Part shown: positions 1 to 7,446 of the stretch, piece after piece | Position numbering within the stretch: the first letter of the stretch is position 1 | Layout: the number at the start of each line of letters is the position of its first letter | Origin: JBCDBH01 sp039184055 | Lineage (GTDB): Bacteria; Acidobacteriota; Thermoanaerobaculia; Multivoradales; J023 | DNA: 33,690 nucleotides | Direction of reading: 5' to 3' | Assembly: GCA_039184055.1 (NCBI GenBank) | Contig: JBCDBH010000018.1 | Location: forward strand, 1-33,690 | Notes under the pieces: generated by a model | Told to the model about the DNA's origin: nothing | The model's database searches: none | The model's input: only the letters and a program-made list of their open reading frames with translations | Translations under genes and position numbers: made by a program

Positions 1-130
1 ACGACGACGAGACGGCGGCGACCCTCTGGACGTCACCCAGACCCTCTGATCTTGGCATCATGTTCGCATGATTGGCCATTGAACGTCTCATCCGTCACGC
101 CTGCCAGGGCGTGGCTTTCAGGAGGTAATC

Positions 131-772
131 ATGTCTCTACGAACCCGCTCGATGCTGATCGTCCTCGCCGCTCTCATGGCGCTGCCGATCACCGCCATGG
201 CACAGACCAACAGCGTCGAGATCACGCCCTTCGCGGGCTACCGCCTCGGTGGCGAATTCTCCGGCTACGACGATTTCAGGGACGACTTCTTCGACCTCGG
301 GCTCGAGATCGAGGATGGTGAGAGCTTCGGCGTCATCGTCGGTTTCCCGATCAACCGCGATTTCCAAATCGAGGTCTTCTGGAGCCGTCAGGAATCCGAG
401 CTGATCTTCGACGGTGGACTCTTCGATCCCGAAGAGCTCGTCTTCGAGCTCGATACCGAATATCTCCATGGTGGTTTCCTCTACCAATGGGGTAGCGGTC
501 AGGTCCGTCCCTTCGTGGTCGGCTCGGCCGGTATCACCCGCTTTTCGCCCAACGGCGGAGTCGAAGCCACCGAGGAAGATCGCTTCTCGGTCGGTCTCGG
601 CGGTGGCGTCAAGATCTTCTTCAACAACAACTTCGGCATCCGTCTCGAAGGTCGAGGCTTCGGCACCTTCGTCGATGACGACGAGGCCTTCTGTGATCGC
701 TTCGGCTGTTACGAGACCGACGAGTACTTCACCCAAACCGAGTTCCGCGCCGGTCTGATCCTCGCCTTCTGA
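131..772 (+). CDS. Small outer-membrane beta-barrel protein
   Basis: This is a secreted 213-residue protein with a cleavable signal peptide: the N-terminus is basic, followed by a hydrophobic core and an AMA-Q type cleavage site near residue 24. The rest alternates hydrophobic and polar residues, with glycine and aromatic strand ends (for example GFLYQWGSGQVRPFVVGSAG) and closes in LILAF, the usual C-terminal aromatic of outer-membrane barrels. Length and pattern fit an eight-stranded OmpA/OmpW-like barrel. The ATG is preceded by a near-perfect AGGAGG ribosome site at 120-125. A strong terminator follows directly, so it is probably its own transcription unit. The specific function (pore, adhesin or structural) cannot be read from sequence; the barrel call is fairly firm. 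Confidence 0.8.
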   Translation: MSLRTRSMLIVLAALMALPITAMAQTNSVEITPFAGYRLGGEFSGYDDFRDDFFDLGLEIEDGESFGVIVGFPINRDFQIEVFWSRQESELIFDGGLFDPEELVFELDTEYLHGGFLYQWGSGQVRPFVVGSAGITRFSPNGGVEATEEDRFSVGLGGGVKIFFNNNFGIRLEGRGFGTFVDDDEAFCDRFGCYETDEYFTQTEFRAGLILAF

Positions 773-808
773 CCCTCTGGGGTTGCGCGAAGGCGCCGTA
801 ACCGATAG

Positions 809-840
809 AAAACGGGCTCTCCTTGTGAGAGCCCGTTTTT
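809..840 (+). terminator. Strong intrinsic terminator after the outer-membrane barrel gene
   Basis: A perfect 13-bp stem pairs 809-821 with 827-839, with a 5-nt loop (CTTGT). The 3' arm ends in a run of five T (836-840). It ends 1 nt before the ATG of the next gene, which is unusual. Confidence 0.9.
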
Positions 841-841
841 C

Positions 842-1618
842 ATGCTGAAGACCTTTGCGTATCGAGATTTGATCTGGGAGCTGGTGGCGCGTGACCTCAA
901 GGTGCGCTACCGCCGCTCGGCGATCGGCTTCCTGTGGAGCATGTTGCAGCCGCTGATGATCATGGCGGTGTTGCACCTCGTGTTCTCGACCATCTTCCGC
1001 TTCGAAGGCTTCATCGAGAATTACGCCGTCTATGTGCTGGCCGGCATCCTGTTCTGGAATTTCTTCTCCCAGAGCATCATCGCGTCGATGAACAGCCTGC
1101 GGGGCAACGCTCAGATCCTGCAGAAATTGCCCGTGCCGATGGCGGTCTTTCCGATCGCCACCGTGCTCTCAGGGGTGATCAACCTGCTCCTGGCACTGGT
1201 GCCGCTGTTTTTGATTCTCCTGGTGACCGGTCATCCAATGACCTGGGCGCTGCTCTTCCTGCCCGTGTCGATCCTGATCGCGGTGATCTTCACCCTCGGT
1301 GCCGGGCTCTTGTTGTCGCCCCTCGCGGTGCTCTTCACCGACGTCACCGAATTGGTCAACGTCATCCTCACCGTGCTCTTCTACGCCACGCCGATCATCT
1401 ATCCGATGGCGATCATCCCCGCGGACCACGTCTTCTTTCCGCTGGTGCGCTTCAACCCGGCACGCTCGATTCTCGAGGTCTTTCGCGATCCGATCTTCCT
1501 CAATAAGATCCCCCCGATCACCCATCTCTCGGTGGCGCTCATCGTCGCCGTCGTGGCGCTGATCATCGGCACGCTGGCGTTTCGTCGGCTGTCGAGCCGG
1601 ATCCCTTTCCACCTCTGA
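842..1618 (+). CDS. Polysaccharide ABC exporter permease (Wzm/TagG/KpsM type)
   Basis: This is the membrane half of an ABC-2 exporter that moves lipid-linked polysaccharide (O-antigen, capsule or teichoic-type glycans) across the inner membrane. It is 258 residues long. The cytoplasmic N-terminus carries the family signature (YRDLIWELVARDLKVRYRRS, then GFLWSMLQPL), followed by about six hydrophobic segments. The ATPase partner begins 3 nt after the stop, so the two are co-translated. The ATG lies immediately after the T-run of a terminator, leaving no room for a ribosome site; however, the family signature starts close to this ATG, so a much later start is unlikely. The mRNA may start inside the hairpin or be leaderless. 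The family call is secure; the exported glycan is unknown. Confidence 0.9.
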   Translation: MLKTFAYRDLIWELVARDLKVRYRRSAIGFLWSMLQPLMIMAVLHLVFSTIFRFEGFIENYAVYVLAGILFWNFFSQSIIASMNSLRGNAQILQKLPVPMAVFPIATVLSGVINLLLALVPLFLILLVTGHPMTWALLFLPVSILIAVIFTLGAGLLLSPLAVLFTDVTELVNVILTVLFYATPIIYPMAIIPADHVFFPLVRFNPARSILEVFRDPIFLNKIPPITHLSVALIVAVVALIIGTLAFRRLSSRIPFHL

Positions 1619-1621
1619 GGC

Positions 1622-2395
1622 ATGACGTTGAACGATCCGGTCATCGAGCTCCGCGACCTCGGCTTGTGCTATCGCCTCGCCAAGCAACGACCCGGCTCGT
1701 TCAAGGAATACATGATCCACATGGTGCGTGGGTCGTTGATCTACGAAGAGCTCTGGGCGCTCGACGACATTCAGGTCACGGTGCAGCGTGGTGAGCTGGT
1801 GGGAGTCGTCGGACGCAACGGCGCCGGCAAGAGCACGATGTCGAAGGTGATCGCGGGGGTGCTCGAGCCCAGCCGTGGCACGTGTGTCGTCCGGGGTACC
1901 ACCTCGGCCATTCTCGAGCTCGGGACCGGTTTCGACCCTGAGCTCACCGGGCTCGAAAATCTCTACCTGAACGCGCTCCTACGTGGCCATCGACGCAAAG
2001 AGATCGACACCAAGCTCGATGAGATCGTTGCCTTCAGCGGTATCGGTGACTTCATCCACAGCCCGGTGCGCAACTACTCCACCGGCATGATGGCCCGGCT
2101 CGGCTTCTCCATCGCCACCGCTTGGATTCCCGACGTGCTCATCCTCGACGAAGTCCTCGCGGTCGGCGACACCCGCTTCGTCGCCCGTTGCCACGAGCGG
2201 CTGCACGAATTTCGCGCCGCCGGCACCACGATCATCCTCGTCTCCCACAGTCCCACCGAAATCATCGAGCATTGCACCCGCTGCCTATGGCTCGACGAAG
2301 GCAAGCTGTGCGCCGACGGCGATCCCAAAGACATCCTGGCCGCCTACGTCGGACGCGACGAAGAACCCAAGCCGGAGAGTCGGATCCTGTCGTAA
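1622..2395 (+). CDS. Polysaccharide ABC exporter ATPase (Wzt/TagH/KpsT type)
   Basis: This is the cytoplasmic ATPase that powers the adjacent permease. Walker A is GRNGAGKST (about residues 64-72), the signature is YSTGM (152-156), Walker B is VLILDE (172-177), followed by VLAVGD, and the H-loop histidine is near 209 (LVSHS). The loop after Walker A reads ILELGTGFDPELTGLENLYLN, typical of O-antigen/teichoic-acid exporters. At 257 residues it lacks the C-terminal carbohydrate-binding domain of long Wzt proteins (about 400 residues or more), so chain-end recognition by such a domain is not expected. It follows the permease at a 3-nt gap and ends convergently, 3 nt from the antitoxin-like gene on the other strand. 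Confidence 0.93.
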   Translation: MTLNDPVIELRDLGLCYRLAKQRPGSFKEYMIHMVRGSLIYEELWALDDIQVTVQRGELVGVVGRNGAGKSTMSKVIAGVLEPSRGTCVVRGTTSAILELGTGFDPELTGLENLYLNALLRGHRRKEIDTKLDEIVAFSGIGDFIHSPVRNYSTGMMARLGFSIATAWIPDVLILDEVLAVGDTRFVARCHERLHEFRAAGTTIILVSHSPTEIIEHCTRCLWLDEGKLCADGDPKDILAAYVGRDEEPKPESRILS

Positions 2396-2398
2396 CCC

Positions 2399-2611
2399 TC
2401 AGGTCGAGTCGGTGGCCGTCTTTGCGACCTGCATCAACATTCGCAACGCCTCATTCACTTGTCGCGCATCGGGAAACGCCTTGGCGACATCAGGATCCAG
2501 CAAGACGAGACTGCTACCCTGCTGGTAGCGGTCGTAATACTTGCCCCGAACCCCGTCACGTAGCTCGGACTCGGAGTACTCGGGTCGCAGATCGTAACTG
2601 TCGTCACTCAT
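2399..2611 (-). CDS. Orphan antitoxin-like small protein
   Basis: This acidic 70-residue protein has the motif RGKYYDRYQQGSSLVLLDPD followed by VAKAFPDARQVNEALRMLM. I recognise this pattern from small hypothetical proteins next to toxin genes, where they behave as predicted antitoxins; the family name is not certain. A good ribosome site (AAAAGGAAG on the minus strand, 2616-2624) precedes the ATG at 2611. No toxin-like gene lies beside it on the same strand: the ABC ATPase gene converges on its 3' end and brnT diverges from its 5' end. It shares a 104-bp upstream region with brnTA. It may be a leftover antitoxin, or a solitary regulator that neutralises a toxin encoded elsewhere. Confidence 0.65.
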   Translation of the reverse strand: MSDDSYDLRPEYSESELRDGVRGKYYDRYQQGSSLVLLDPDVAKAFPDARQVNEALRMLMQVAKTATDST

Positions 2612-2680
2612 AGAGCTTCCTTTTCACGATTGTCGAAGGTTCACGTCCATCGACTCCTGGTGCAAGTTATCGCATCACCC

Positions 2681-2709
2681 TTGTCCCAGTGCACAATTGT
2701 GCATACGAT
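2681..2709 (+). promoter_or_regulatory. brnTA promoter with a 14-bp palindromic operator in the spacer
   Basis: A candidate -35 (TTGTCC, 2681-2686) and -10 (TACGAT, 2704-2709) are 17 bp apart, each matching 4 of 6 consensus bases. Between them, at 2690-2703, lies the perfect palindrome TGCACAATTGTGCA. A repressor bound there would block RNA polymerase. BrnA proteins are known to repress their own operons through a ribbon-helix-helix domain, so BrnA is the natural candidate. The predicted transcription start falls at or near the ATG at 2716, so the brnT message may be leaderless. The promoter boxes are inference; the palindrome is exact. Confidence 0.55.
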
Positions 2710-2715
2710 AGAAGT

Positions 2716-2988
2716 ATGGACTTCGAGTGGGACTCTCACAAGGCCGCTACGAATCTCCGTAAACACGGTGTCGATTTCGCTGATGCAGCGTTTGTGCTCG
2801 AAGACGATCTAGCACTCACCATACGGGATTGGCACACTGGTTCCGAAGAGCGCTTCGTAACCATCGGCCAGGATGCACAAGGACGTTTACTCGTTGTCGT
2901 CTATACCTGGCGCGGTGAGACCATACGACTCATCTCGGCGCGCAGAGCTACGAGCAAAGAACGCCGCCAATACGAGACTGCTTCATGA
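2716..2988 (+). CDS. brnT: BrnT-family ribonuclease toxin
   Basis: This is the toxin of a type II BrnTA module; BrnT proteins have a RelE-like fold and inhibit growth by cleaving RNA. The N-terminus is diagnostic: FEWDSHKAATNLRKHGVDF, followed by ADAAFVLEDD. Next come GSEERFVTIGQDAQGRLLVVVYTWRGETIRLISARRATSKERRQYE, the conserved C-terminal block with the (I/L)SAR(R/K)A motif. The chosen ATG gives 90 residues, the usual length. A GTG nine codons upstream (2689) would place the start inside the operator palindrome and is less likely. The gene overlaps brnA by 4 nt (ATGA), so toxin and antitoxin are translationally coupled. GC is lower than in the neighbouring polysaccharide genes (33 of 60 bases at 2821-2880), compatible with lateral arrival. 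Confidence 0.92.
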   Translation: MDFEWDSHKAATNLRKHGVDFADAAFVLEDDLALTIRDWHTGSEERFVTIGQDAQGRLLVVVYTWRGETIRLISARRATSKERRQYETAS

Positions 2989-3236
2989 AGAACGAATACG
3001 ACTTCAGTGACGCACAACGGGGAGCCGTTGTGAAAACTCCGAAGGGCAAGACTCGGATCACCATCCGTCTAGACGACGACGTTCTCGAATGGTTCAAACA
3101 GCAGGTCCACAATGCAGGTGGCGGGAATTACCAAAGTCTGATCAATACCGCCCTTCAAGATCACATCAAGCGAGAGACCGAACCATTGGAGGCGACCCTA
3201 AGGCGGGTCATTCGAGAAGAGTTACGTACAGCCTGA
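2985..3236 (+). CDS. brnA: BrnA-family antitoxin and autorepressor
   Basis: This 83-residue partner binds BrnT and, in studied systems, represses the operon. The core TRITIRLDDDVLEWFKQQVHNAGGGNYQSLINTALQDHI is the BrnA ribbon-helix-helix region (residues about 23-62): a short beta strand (RITIRL) that inserts into DNA, then two helices. The N-terminus YDFSDAQRGAV is also typical of the family. Toxin-first gene order and a 4-nt overlap match other BrnTA loci. It probably acts on the palindrome at 2690-2703. Expression of the divergent antitoxin-like gene may be affected too, since it shares the same intergenic DNA. Confidence 0.92.
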   Translation: MKNEYDFSDAQRGAVVKTPKGKTRITIRLDDDVLEWFKQQVHNAGGGNYQSLINTALQDHIKRETEPLEATLRRVIREELRTA

Positions 3237-3290
3237 TCAGGGTGAGAGCCTTACTGCTAGAGTGCGGGCAAATCCGTGGAGGACATCTCG

Positions 3291-4400
3291 ATGCGTCTTG
3301 CCGCCTTGTTGGCTGTGCTTTTGCTTGTTGTCGGCTGCCAGCCGACCGACGACGAAGATCTCGCTACCGATACGCCTGAACCGACTTCGACGACCGTGAC
3401 GACGAGTCACGATCTTTCGCATACCGGGATCACCCGTGATCTCGACGGCACGCCCGTGGCGGGTCAATACACCATGAAGCTCGAGGTCGGTACGCCCGCG
3501 AAGTCGTTCGACGTGATCATGGATAGCGGTAGCTCGAATCTCATCTTGCTCGGCGATGCGTCGCGTTGCGAGACATGTCAGGACATCCCAGGGCAGACGT
3601 ACGACCCCGACGAGTCGAGCACCAGCAGTCTGAACGGCAAGAGCTTTTCGATTCGCTACGGCTCGGGTGAGCTGAAAGCCGACGAGGTCGAGGATGTGGT
3701 GGCAGTTCCGGGAGTGGAGGGGTTTTCGTACACCTTCGGGGTGATGACCCAAGAGGCCGGGATCTCGAATATTCTCGGCCTAGCGTACCAGCCACTCGCC
3801 CAGCCCAACGGGCTCCTGCCGACCTTCTTCGCCACCTTGGTGGATCAAGCTGGAATCGACAACGTCTTCGCCATGACCCTCTGTGGCGCAAACAAGGGCG
3901 GCAAGATCGAGCTCGGACACACCACTACCGAGCCGACGACCTATCTTCCTCTCGCTGGCGAGACGTATTACGTCGTCAAACCCGACCATCTCGCCCTAGC
4001 GAGCACCGGTGAGACGATCGGCAGCTTCGCGAGCGTGCTCACCGTGGTCGACAGCGGCACCACTGAGCTGATCGTTCCCCAGGCGATGTTCGACGGCATC
4101 GTGTCGGCGATCGAAACTTCAGGGACCGAGCTCGACAAACGTAGCGACAGCGAGATCGTCATCAAAGGGCGTCCCGACTACGACAGCCTGCCCACGTTCC
4201 AGGTCGTGGCGGGCGACGTCAGCCTCGACATCGCCCCCGAAACCTATGTCAAGAAGCTCGGGCTGACCGAACACTTCCTCGCCATTGCCGCGCAAGAACG
4301 CGGCATTCTCGGCCAGGTGTTCATCGAGAATCACTACACCGTCTTCGATCGCGCCAACAAACGCATGGGCTTCGCGCCCATCGCTGGGCTATGCGATTGA
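3291..4400 (+). CDS. Pepsin-like (A1 family) aspartic protease lipoprotein
   Basis: This is a 369-residue predicted exported protease. A short lipoprotein signal ends LLLVVGC (Cys16), so the protein should be lipid-anchored outside the cytoplasm. A Ser/Thr/Asp-rich linker (about 17-45) leads to a two-lobed pepsin fold: first catalytic motif DSGSSN (Asp78), a cysteine pair CETC (93-96) followed by YDPDESST as in eukaryotic A1 enzymes, the flap IRYGSG with Tyr123, and second catalytic motif VVDSGTT (Asp254). The C-terminus GQVFIENHYTVFDRANKRMGFAP is the classic A1 ending. Both lobes are in one chain, unlike retropepsins. Start: ATG 3291 with GGAGGA at 3278-3283; a GTG at 3276 is in frame but precedes the ribosome site. 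No dedicated substrate gene is adjacent. A1 proteases are uncommon in bacteria. Confidence 0.9.
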   Translation: MRLAALLAVLLLVVGCQPTDDEDLATDTPEPTSTTVTTSHDLSHTGITRDLDGTPVAGQYTMKLEVGTPAKSFDVIMDSGSSNLILLGDASRCETCQDIPGQTYDPDESSTSSLNGKSFSIRYGSGELKADEVEDVVAVPGVEGFSYTFGVMTQEAGISNILGLAYQPLAQPNGLLPTFFATLVDQAGIDNVFAMTLCGANKGGKIELGHTTTEPTTYLPLAGETYYVVKPDHLALASTGETIGSFASVLTVVDSGTTELIVPQAMFDGIVSAIETSGTELDKRSDSEIVIKGRPDYDSLPTFQVVAGDVSLDIAPETYVKKLGLTEHFLAIAAQERGILGQVFIENHYTVFDRANKRMGFAPIAGLCD

Positions 4401-4412
4401 ACCGGCGGCAGC

Positions 4413-4823
4413 TCACCGATCCCTCAGTCGATATTGGAATTTGAGCCCCGACCAGGTCTCGTCGACCGCGCATACCTTGGTGTCGACGAGACCGCCCTCG
4501 AGACCGATCTCACGGATGACGTCGCGGCTGAGATCGGTCTCGATCTTGGCGCTCTTCTTGGGCCACGAAATCCACAGGATGCCGTCTTTGCGGAGACGCG
4601 TCGCATAGTCGGAAAAGCGCTCCTCGAGGTGGCTACGCGAGGTGACGAAGACGTGGATGAAGCCATTCTCGTCACCCAGCTCGGGAGCGAACGAGACGTC
4701 CTCGGGTAGAGGGCCGAGCAGATCGCGATAGCTCTCGGGAGCATCGATCGTGACGACGACGGTCCCGGCTTTGATTCCGAGCTTCTTGGCTAGCGGCGTT
4801 CCTGAATAACCGGCAGGCATCAT
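4413..4823 (-). CDS. DUF3052 family protein
   Basis: This is a 136-residue cytoplasmic protein without signal peptide or membrane segment. It begins MMPAGYSGTPLAKKLGIKAG, the recognisable opening of the DUF3052 family, and contains HVFVTSRSHLEERF and KDGILWISWPKKSAKIETDLSRDVIREIGLEGGLVDTKVCAVDETWSGLKF, also conserved there. Its biochemical function is unknown. The start is set by a strong ribosome site (AAAGGAGGAG on the minus strand, about 4828-4837) before tandem ATGs at 4823 and 4820. It converges on the protease gene with a 12-nt gap and diverges from the PQQ-propeller gene. Confidence 0.85.
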   Translation of the reverse strand: MMPAGYSGTPLAKKLGIKAGTVVVTIDAPESYRDLLGPLPEDVSFAPELGDENGFIHVFVTSRSHLEERFSDYATRLRKDGILWISWPKKSAKIETDLSRDVIREIGLEGGLVDTKVCAVDETWSGLKFQYRLRDR

Positions 4824-4874
4824 CGATCTCCTCCTTTCCAGGGTCATCACCACGGTTCCGACTGAACACGGGGC

Positions 4875-4893
4875 ATCATCGTTGCGCGATGAT
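4875..4893. promoter_or_regulatory. Inverted repeat between divergent DUF3052 and propeller genes
   Basis: Perfect 7-bp arms ATCATCG (4875-4881) and CGATGAT (4887-4893) flank a 5-nt centre. It lies in the 201-bp intergenic region serving two divergent genes, so it may be an operator or a 5'-leader hairpin. No function can be assigned from sequence. Confidence 0.3.
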
Positions 4894-5024
4894 CGTAAGT
4901 ACCGCCATTGTCCCAGGAACCAGCGCCCTTTCGAAACCAGGATCGAGGGCAACTTCGTTGATGGACCACCGTATCTTTCAGCGGTGACCTCTCGCCACAA
5001 ACGAAAAACTCAGGAGTGTTTCGT

Positions 5025-6287
5025 TTGCACCCCAAGCTTTGTCTCGCTCTCGCCTTCATTCTCGTTTCCAGCCTCTTTCCGTCTCAACCTCTCCTCGCCG
5101 ATTGGCCACAGTTGCGTGGCCCCGACCAAGACGGCAAAGCAACCGTCTCGGACATCTTCGATGGCCCGATCGAGCTCACCGTCTCGTGGCGGCGGCCACT
5201 CGGCAAGGGCTATTCCCAAGTCGTCGTCGCCGATGACGTGGCCGTGACGCTCTACGCCGACCCTCGATCGGATAGGGACGTCGTGGCGGCATTCGACACC
5301 GCCAATGGCTCCCTTCGCTGGTCGGTGGCGCTCGCCGAGACCTATCGCGGTCACAACGGCTCCGATGACGGTCCGATCGCCACGCCGACGATCGCCGGGA
5401 AAACGGTCTATGCGCTCGGGCCACGCGGTCAGCTGGTGGCAGTCGAGCTGTCGACCGGCAAGGAGCGATGGCGACGTGATCTGGTGGCGACGGGTGACGC
5501 CCGCAAGCCGTTCTACGGCTTCTCCACCTCGCCCTATGTGCTCGCGGATCGAGCACACGGTGATCGGCTCGTGTTGATGACCGGACGTGCCGACGGTCGC
5601 ACCCTCACCGCCTTCGACCCCGCCACCGGTGAACCGCTGTGGCGTCGCGGTGATGACACCAGCGAGCACACGACGATTCTCGATACCCGGCTGGGCGATC
5701 GCCGACAGCTGGTCGCATTCACCAACCAGCACCTGATCGGGCTCGATCCCATTGACGGTCGTGAGCGCTGGCGCCAGCGTCTCGACACCGGTGAGATCTA
5801 CGAGACTTTGGGCATGGCGGTGCGAGTCGATGACGACGGCCTGCTCGTCCAACGTTGGGAAGAATCGGTGCTCTATCGTTTGGGCGCCGACGGCGCGATC
5901 GGCGAGGCCTGGCGGAGCAACCAGCTCAAAGCGAGCTACTCGGTGCCGATTCATCACGATGGTCATGTCTATGGCTACAACGGCCGTTTTCTCACCTGTG
6001 TCGATGCGAAGACGGGCAAACAGGTGTGGAAATCACGTCCGCCGGGTGGCCACGGCAACATGCTCTTGGCTGGTCGCCATTTCCTCACCGTCGGCGACGA
6101 CGGTGACCTGGTGGCCTTCGCCGCCAGCCCAGAGGGCTATCGCGAGACCGCCCGCTTGGCGACGGTGTTGTCGAGCGCCAGCATCACCGCCCCGAGTCTG
6201 AGCGACGACCGGATGTATCTCCGTGACGGTGAGTCGCTGGTGGCGGTCAAGGTGGTCGCGAAGCCATTGCCGAAGACCGACGACTAA
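5025..6287 (+). CDS. Exported PQQ-type beta-propeller (BamB-like repeat) protein
   Basis: This is a 420-residue protein with a signal peptide (LCLALAFILVSSLF core, cleavage near PLLA-DW). The mature N-terminus DWPQLRGPDQDG is the standard opening of PQQ-like WD40 propellers. Propeller repeats include VVAAFDTANGSLRW, LVAVELSTGKERW, LTAFDPATGEPLW, LIGLDPIDGRERW and LTCVDAKTGKQVW, each with the AFD-x-TG-x-x-W docking pattern. It lacks the catalytic residues of quinoprotein dehydrogenases that I could look for, so a scaffold or binding role in the envelope is more likely than catalysis. TTG at 5025 is preferred because AGGAG (5012-5016) sits 8 nt before it; GTG 5016 would overlap that site. The gene overlaps the convergent glycosyltransferase gene at the stop codons. 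Confidence 0.82.
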   Translation: MHPKLCLALAFILVSSLFPSQPLLADWPQLRGPDQDGKATVSDIFDGPIELTVSWRRPLGKGYSQVVVADDVAVTLYADPRSDRDVVAAFDTANGSLRWSVALAETYRGHNGSDDGPIATPTIAGKTVYALGPRGQLVAVELSTGKERWRRDLVATGDARKPFYGFSTSPYVLADRAHGDRLVLMTGRADGRTLTAFDPATGEPLWRRGDDTSEHTTILDTRLGDRRQLVAFTNQHLIGLDPIDGRERWRQRLDTGEIYETLGMAVRVDDDGLLVQRWEESVLYRLGADGAIGEAWRSNQLKASYSVPIHHDGHVYGYNGRFLTCVDAKTGKQVWKSRPPGGHGNMLLAGRHFLTVGDDGDLVAFAASPEGYRETARLATVLSSASITAPSLSDDRMYLRDGESLVAVKVVAKPLPKTDD

Positions 6288-7444
6288 CCCGATGCCCGGT
6301 TCACCGTGTGTCGCCAGATATCGACCAGCGCGGTGGCGAGTCGCGCCGGATCATGCACCGTTTGCAAACGCCGCCGACCGGCCGTGATCACTCGCTCGCG
6401 ATCGAGCGTGCCGAGCGCATCGACGAGCTGTTCACCGGTATCGGCGAGCATCAGCTCGCGCCCGGGGGTGGCACCGAGCCCACGTGCCGCCGTCGCCGTG
6501 GCGATGACCGGAATACCACGCGCCCAGGCTTCGAGAATCTTGATCCGCACACCTGATGCGATCCACAACGGCACGACGAGGACACCGTTTTGCGCGAAGA
6601 GCTTGCGACTATCGTCAGGCGCGGGATGGAGGTGCACGCGCTCGTCTCGGATCTTCGGATCATCACGGTCAGCACCGAAGAGATGAAGCTCGGCGGTTGG
6701 AAAGGCCTTACGGGCCGCCGGCCACATGGTGGTGAGAAAACGCTCGACTCCCTGGCGGTTGGGCCACCATCCGCCGCTTCCTCCGACGATCAGAGCCGGC
6801 TCGCCGGATAGCGGTGGACCGGAAGGAAGCTCGGAAGCAAACGGCGCAGCGATGATTTCGGGTGTGGCGCCAAAACGAGTGAAGGCGGTGGCGTCTTCGG
6901 TGGTCAAGGCGATCACCGACGCGACTCGGTTGGCGACCCGGGATTCGTAGCGTCGAAGTCGCCGCGCCTGCCAGCCGAGAAACGCGCCTCGTGGTCCACC
7001 GAGGCTGTCGGCGACAGCGCGCCAGAGGTCGCTCTCGACATTCTGAGCACGCAAGACCACCGGGGGGCTCGAGGACGGCAGGTTGGCGATTGTCTGGAGC
7101 TGTTCACCGTGCACGAGATCGAATGCCACGCGCGCGAGACGGTCTGCAACGGTCGCACGGACGTCGGTGAGACGATGACGCTCGATCGAAAGGGGCCGAC
7201 CGGAGAACACGCTGACGAGCGCGGCACCGAGCCGGGAGCGCGCGTCGCGGGGCACCAGGGCCGGGGTGACGCCGAGCTCGGTCAGCGCTCTCGTCGCCGC
7301 GTCGACACGTTCAGGGGCGCACGGCGCGACGTAGGTCAGCTCGACGTCGTGGTCGGCGAGGCTGTGTAGGGTGTTGTGGATCAGCAGACGGCCACCGTCG
7401 ACGGGTGGCCACGGTTCTTTGGTGGCGAGATAAAGAACGCGCAA
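6284..7444 (-). CDS. Glycosyltransferase, GT4/GT-B type
   Basis: This is a 386-residue cytosolic or membrane-associated sugar transferase. The N-terminus RVLYLATKEPWPPVDGGRLLIHNTLHSLA is the acceptor-side GT-B opening, with the GG-R loop. The C-terminal donor domain contains NRQGVERFL, then the block PLWIASGVRIKILEAWARGIPVIAT with the E-x7-like donor-binding motif of GT4 enzymes. The sequence resembles transferases in exopolysaccharide clusters. It starts with TTG two nucleotides after the stop of the dehydratase gene, with no clear ribosome site, so translation probably depends on coupling. It is the last gene of the minus-strand polysaccharide operon. Its stop overlaps the stop of the convergent propeller gene. 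Confidence 0.87.
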   Translation of the reverse strand: MRVLYLATKEPWPPVDGGRLLIHNTLHSLADHDVELTYVAPCAPERVDAATRALTELGVTPALVPRDARSRLGAALVSVFSGRPLSIERHRLTDVRATVADRLARVAFDLVHGEQLQTIANLPSSSPPVVLRAQNVESDLWRAVADSLGGPRGAFLGWQARRLRRYESRVANRVASVIALTTEDATAFTRFGATPEIIAAPFASELPSGPPLSGEPALIVGGSGGWWPNRQGVERFLTTMWPAARKAFPTAELHLFGADRDDPKIRDERVHLHPAPDDSRKLFAQNGVLVVPLWIASGVRIKILEAWARGIPVIATATAARGLGATPGRELMLADTGEQLVDALGTLDRERVITAGRRRLQTVHDPARLATALVDIWRHTVNRASG

Positions 7445-7446
7445 CG

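Noticed and set aside
1..130. Possible 3' end of an upstream gene (stop at 47-49 or 67-71)
   Set aside because: Two frames stop in this stretch and the fragment is too short to tell which, if either, is coding. A small CACGCC/GGCGTG hairpin at 96-113 may be a terminator but lacks a good T-run.
137..976. 279-codon open frame on - across the barrel gene and the permease start
   Set aside because: It runs through a strong + strand terminator and two recognised genes; its Glu/Asp-rich translation is typical of antisense frames here.
2689..2715. GTG start for brnT nine codons upstream
   Set aside because: It lies inside the operator palindrome and -10 box and lengthens the conserved BrnT N-terminus by unconserved residues.
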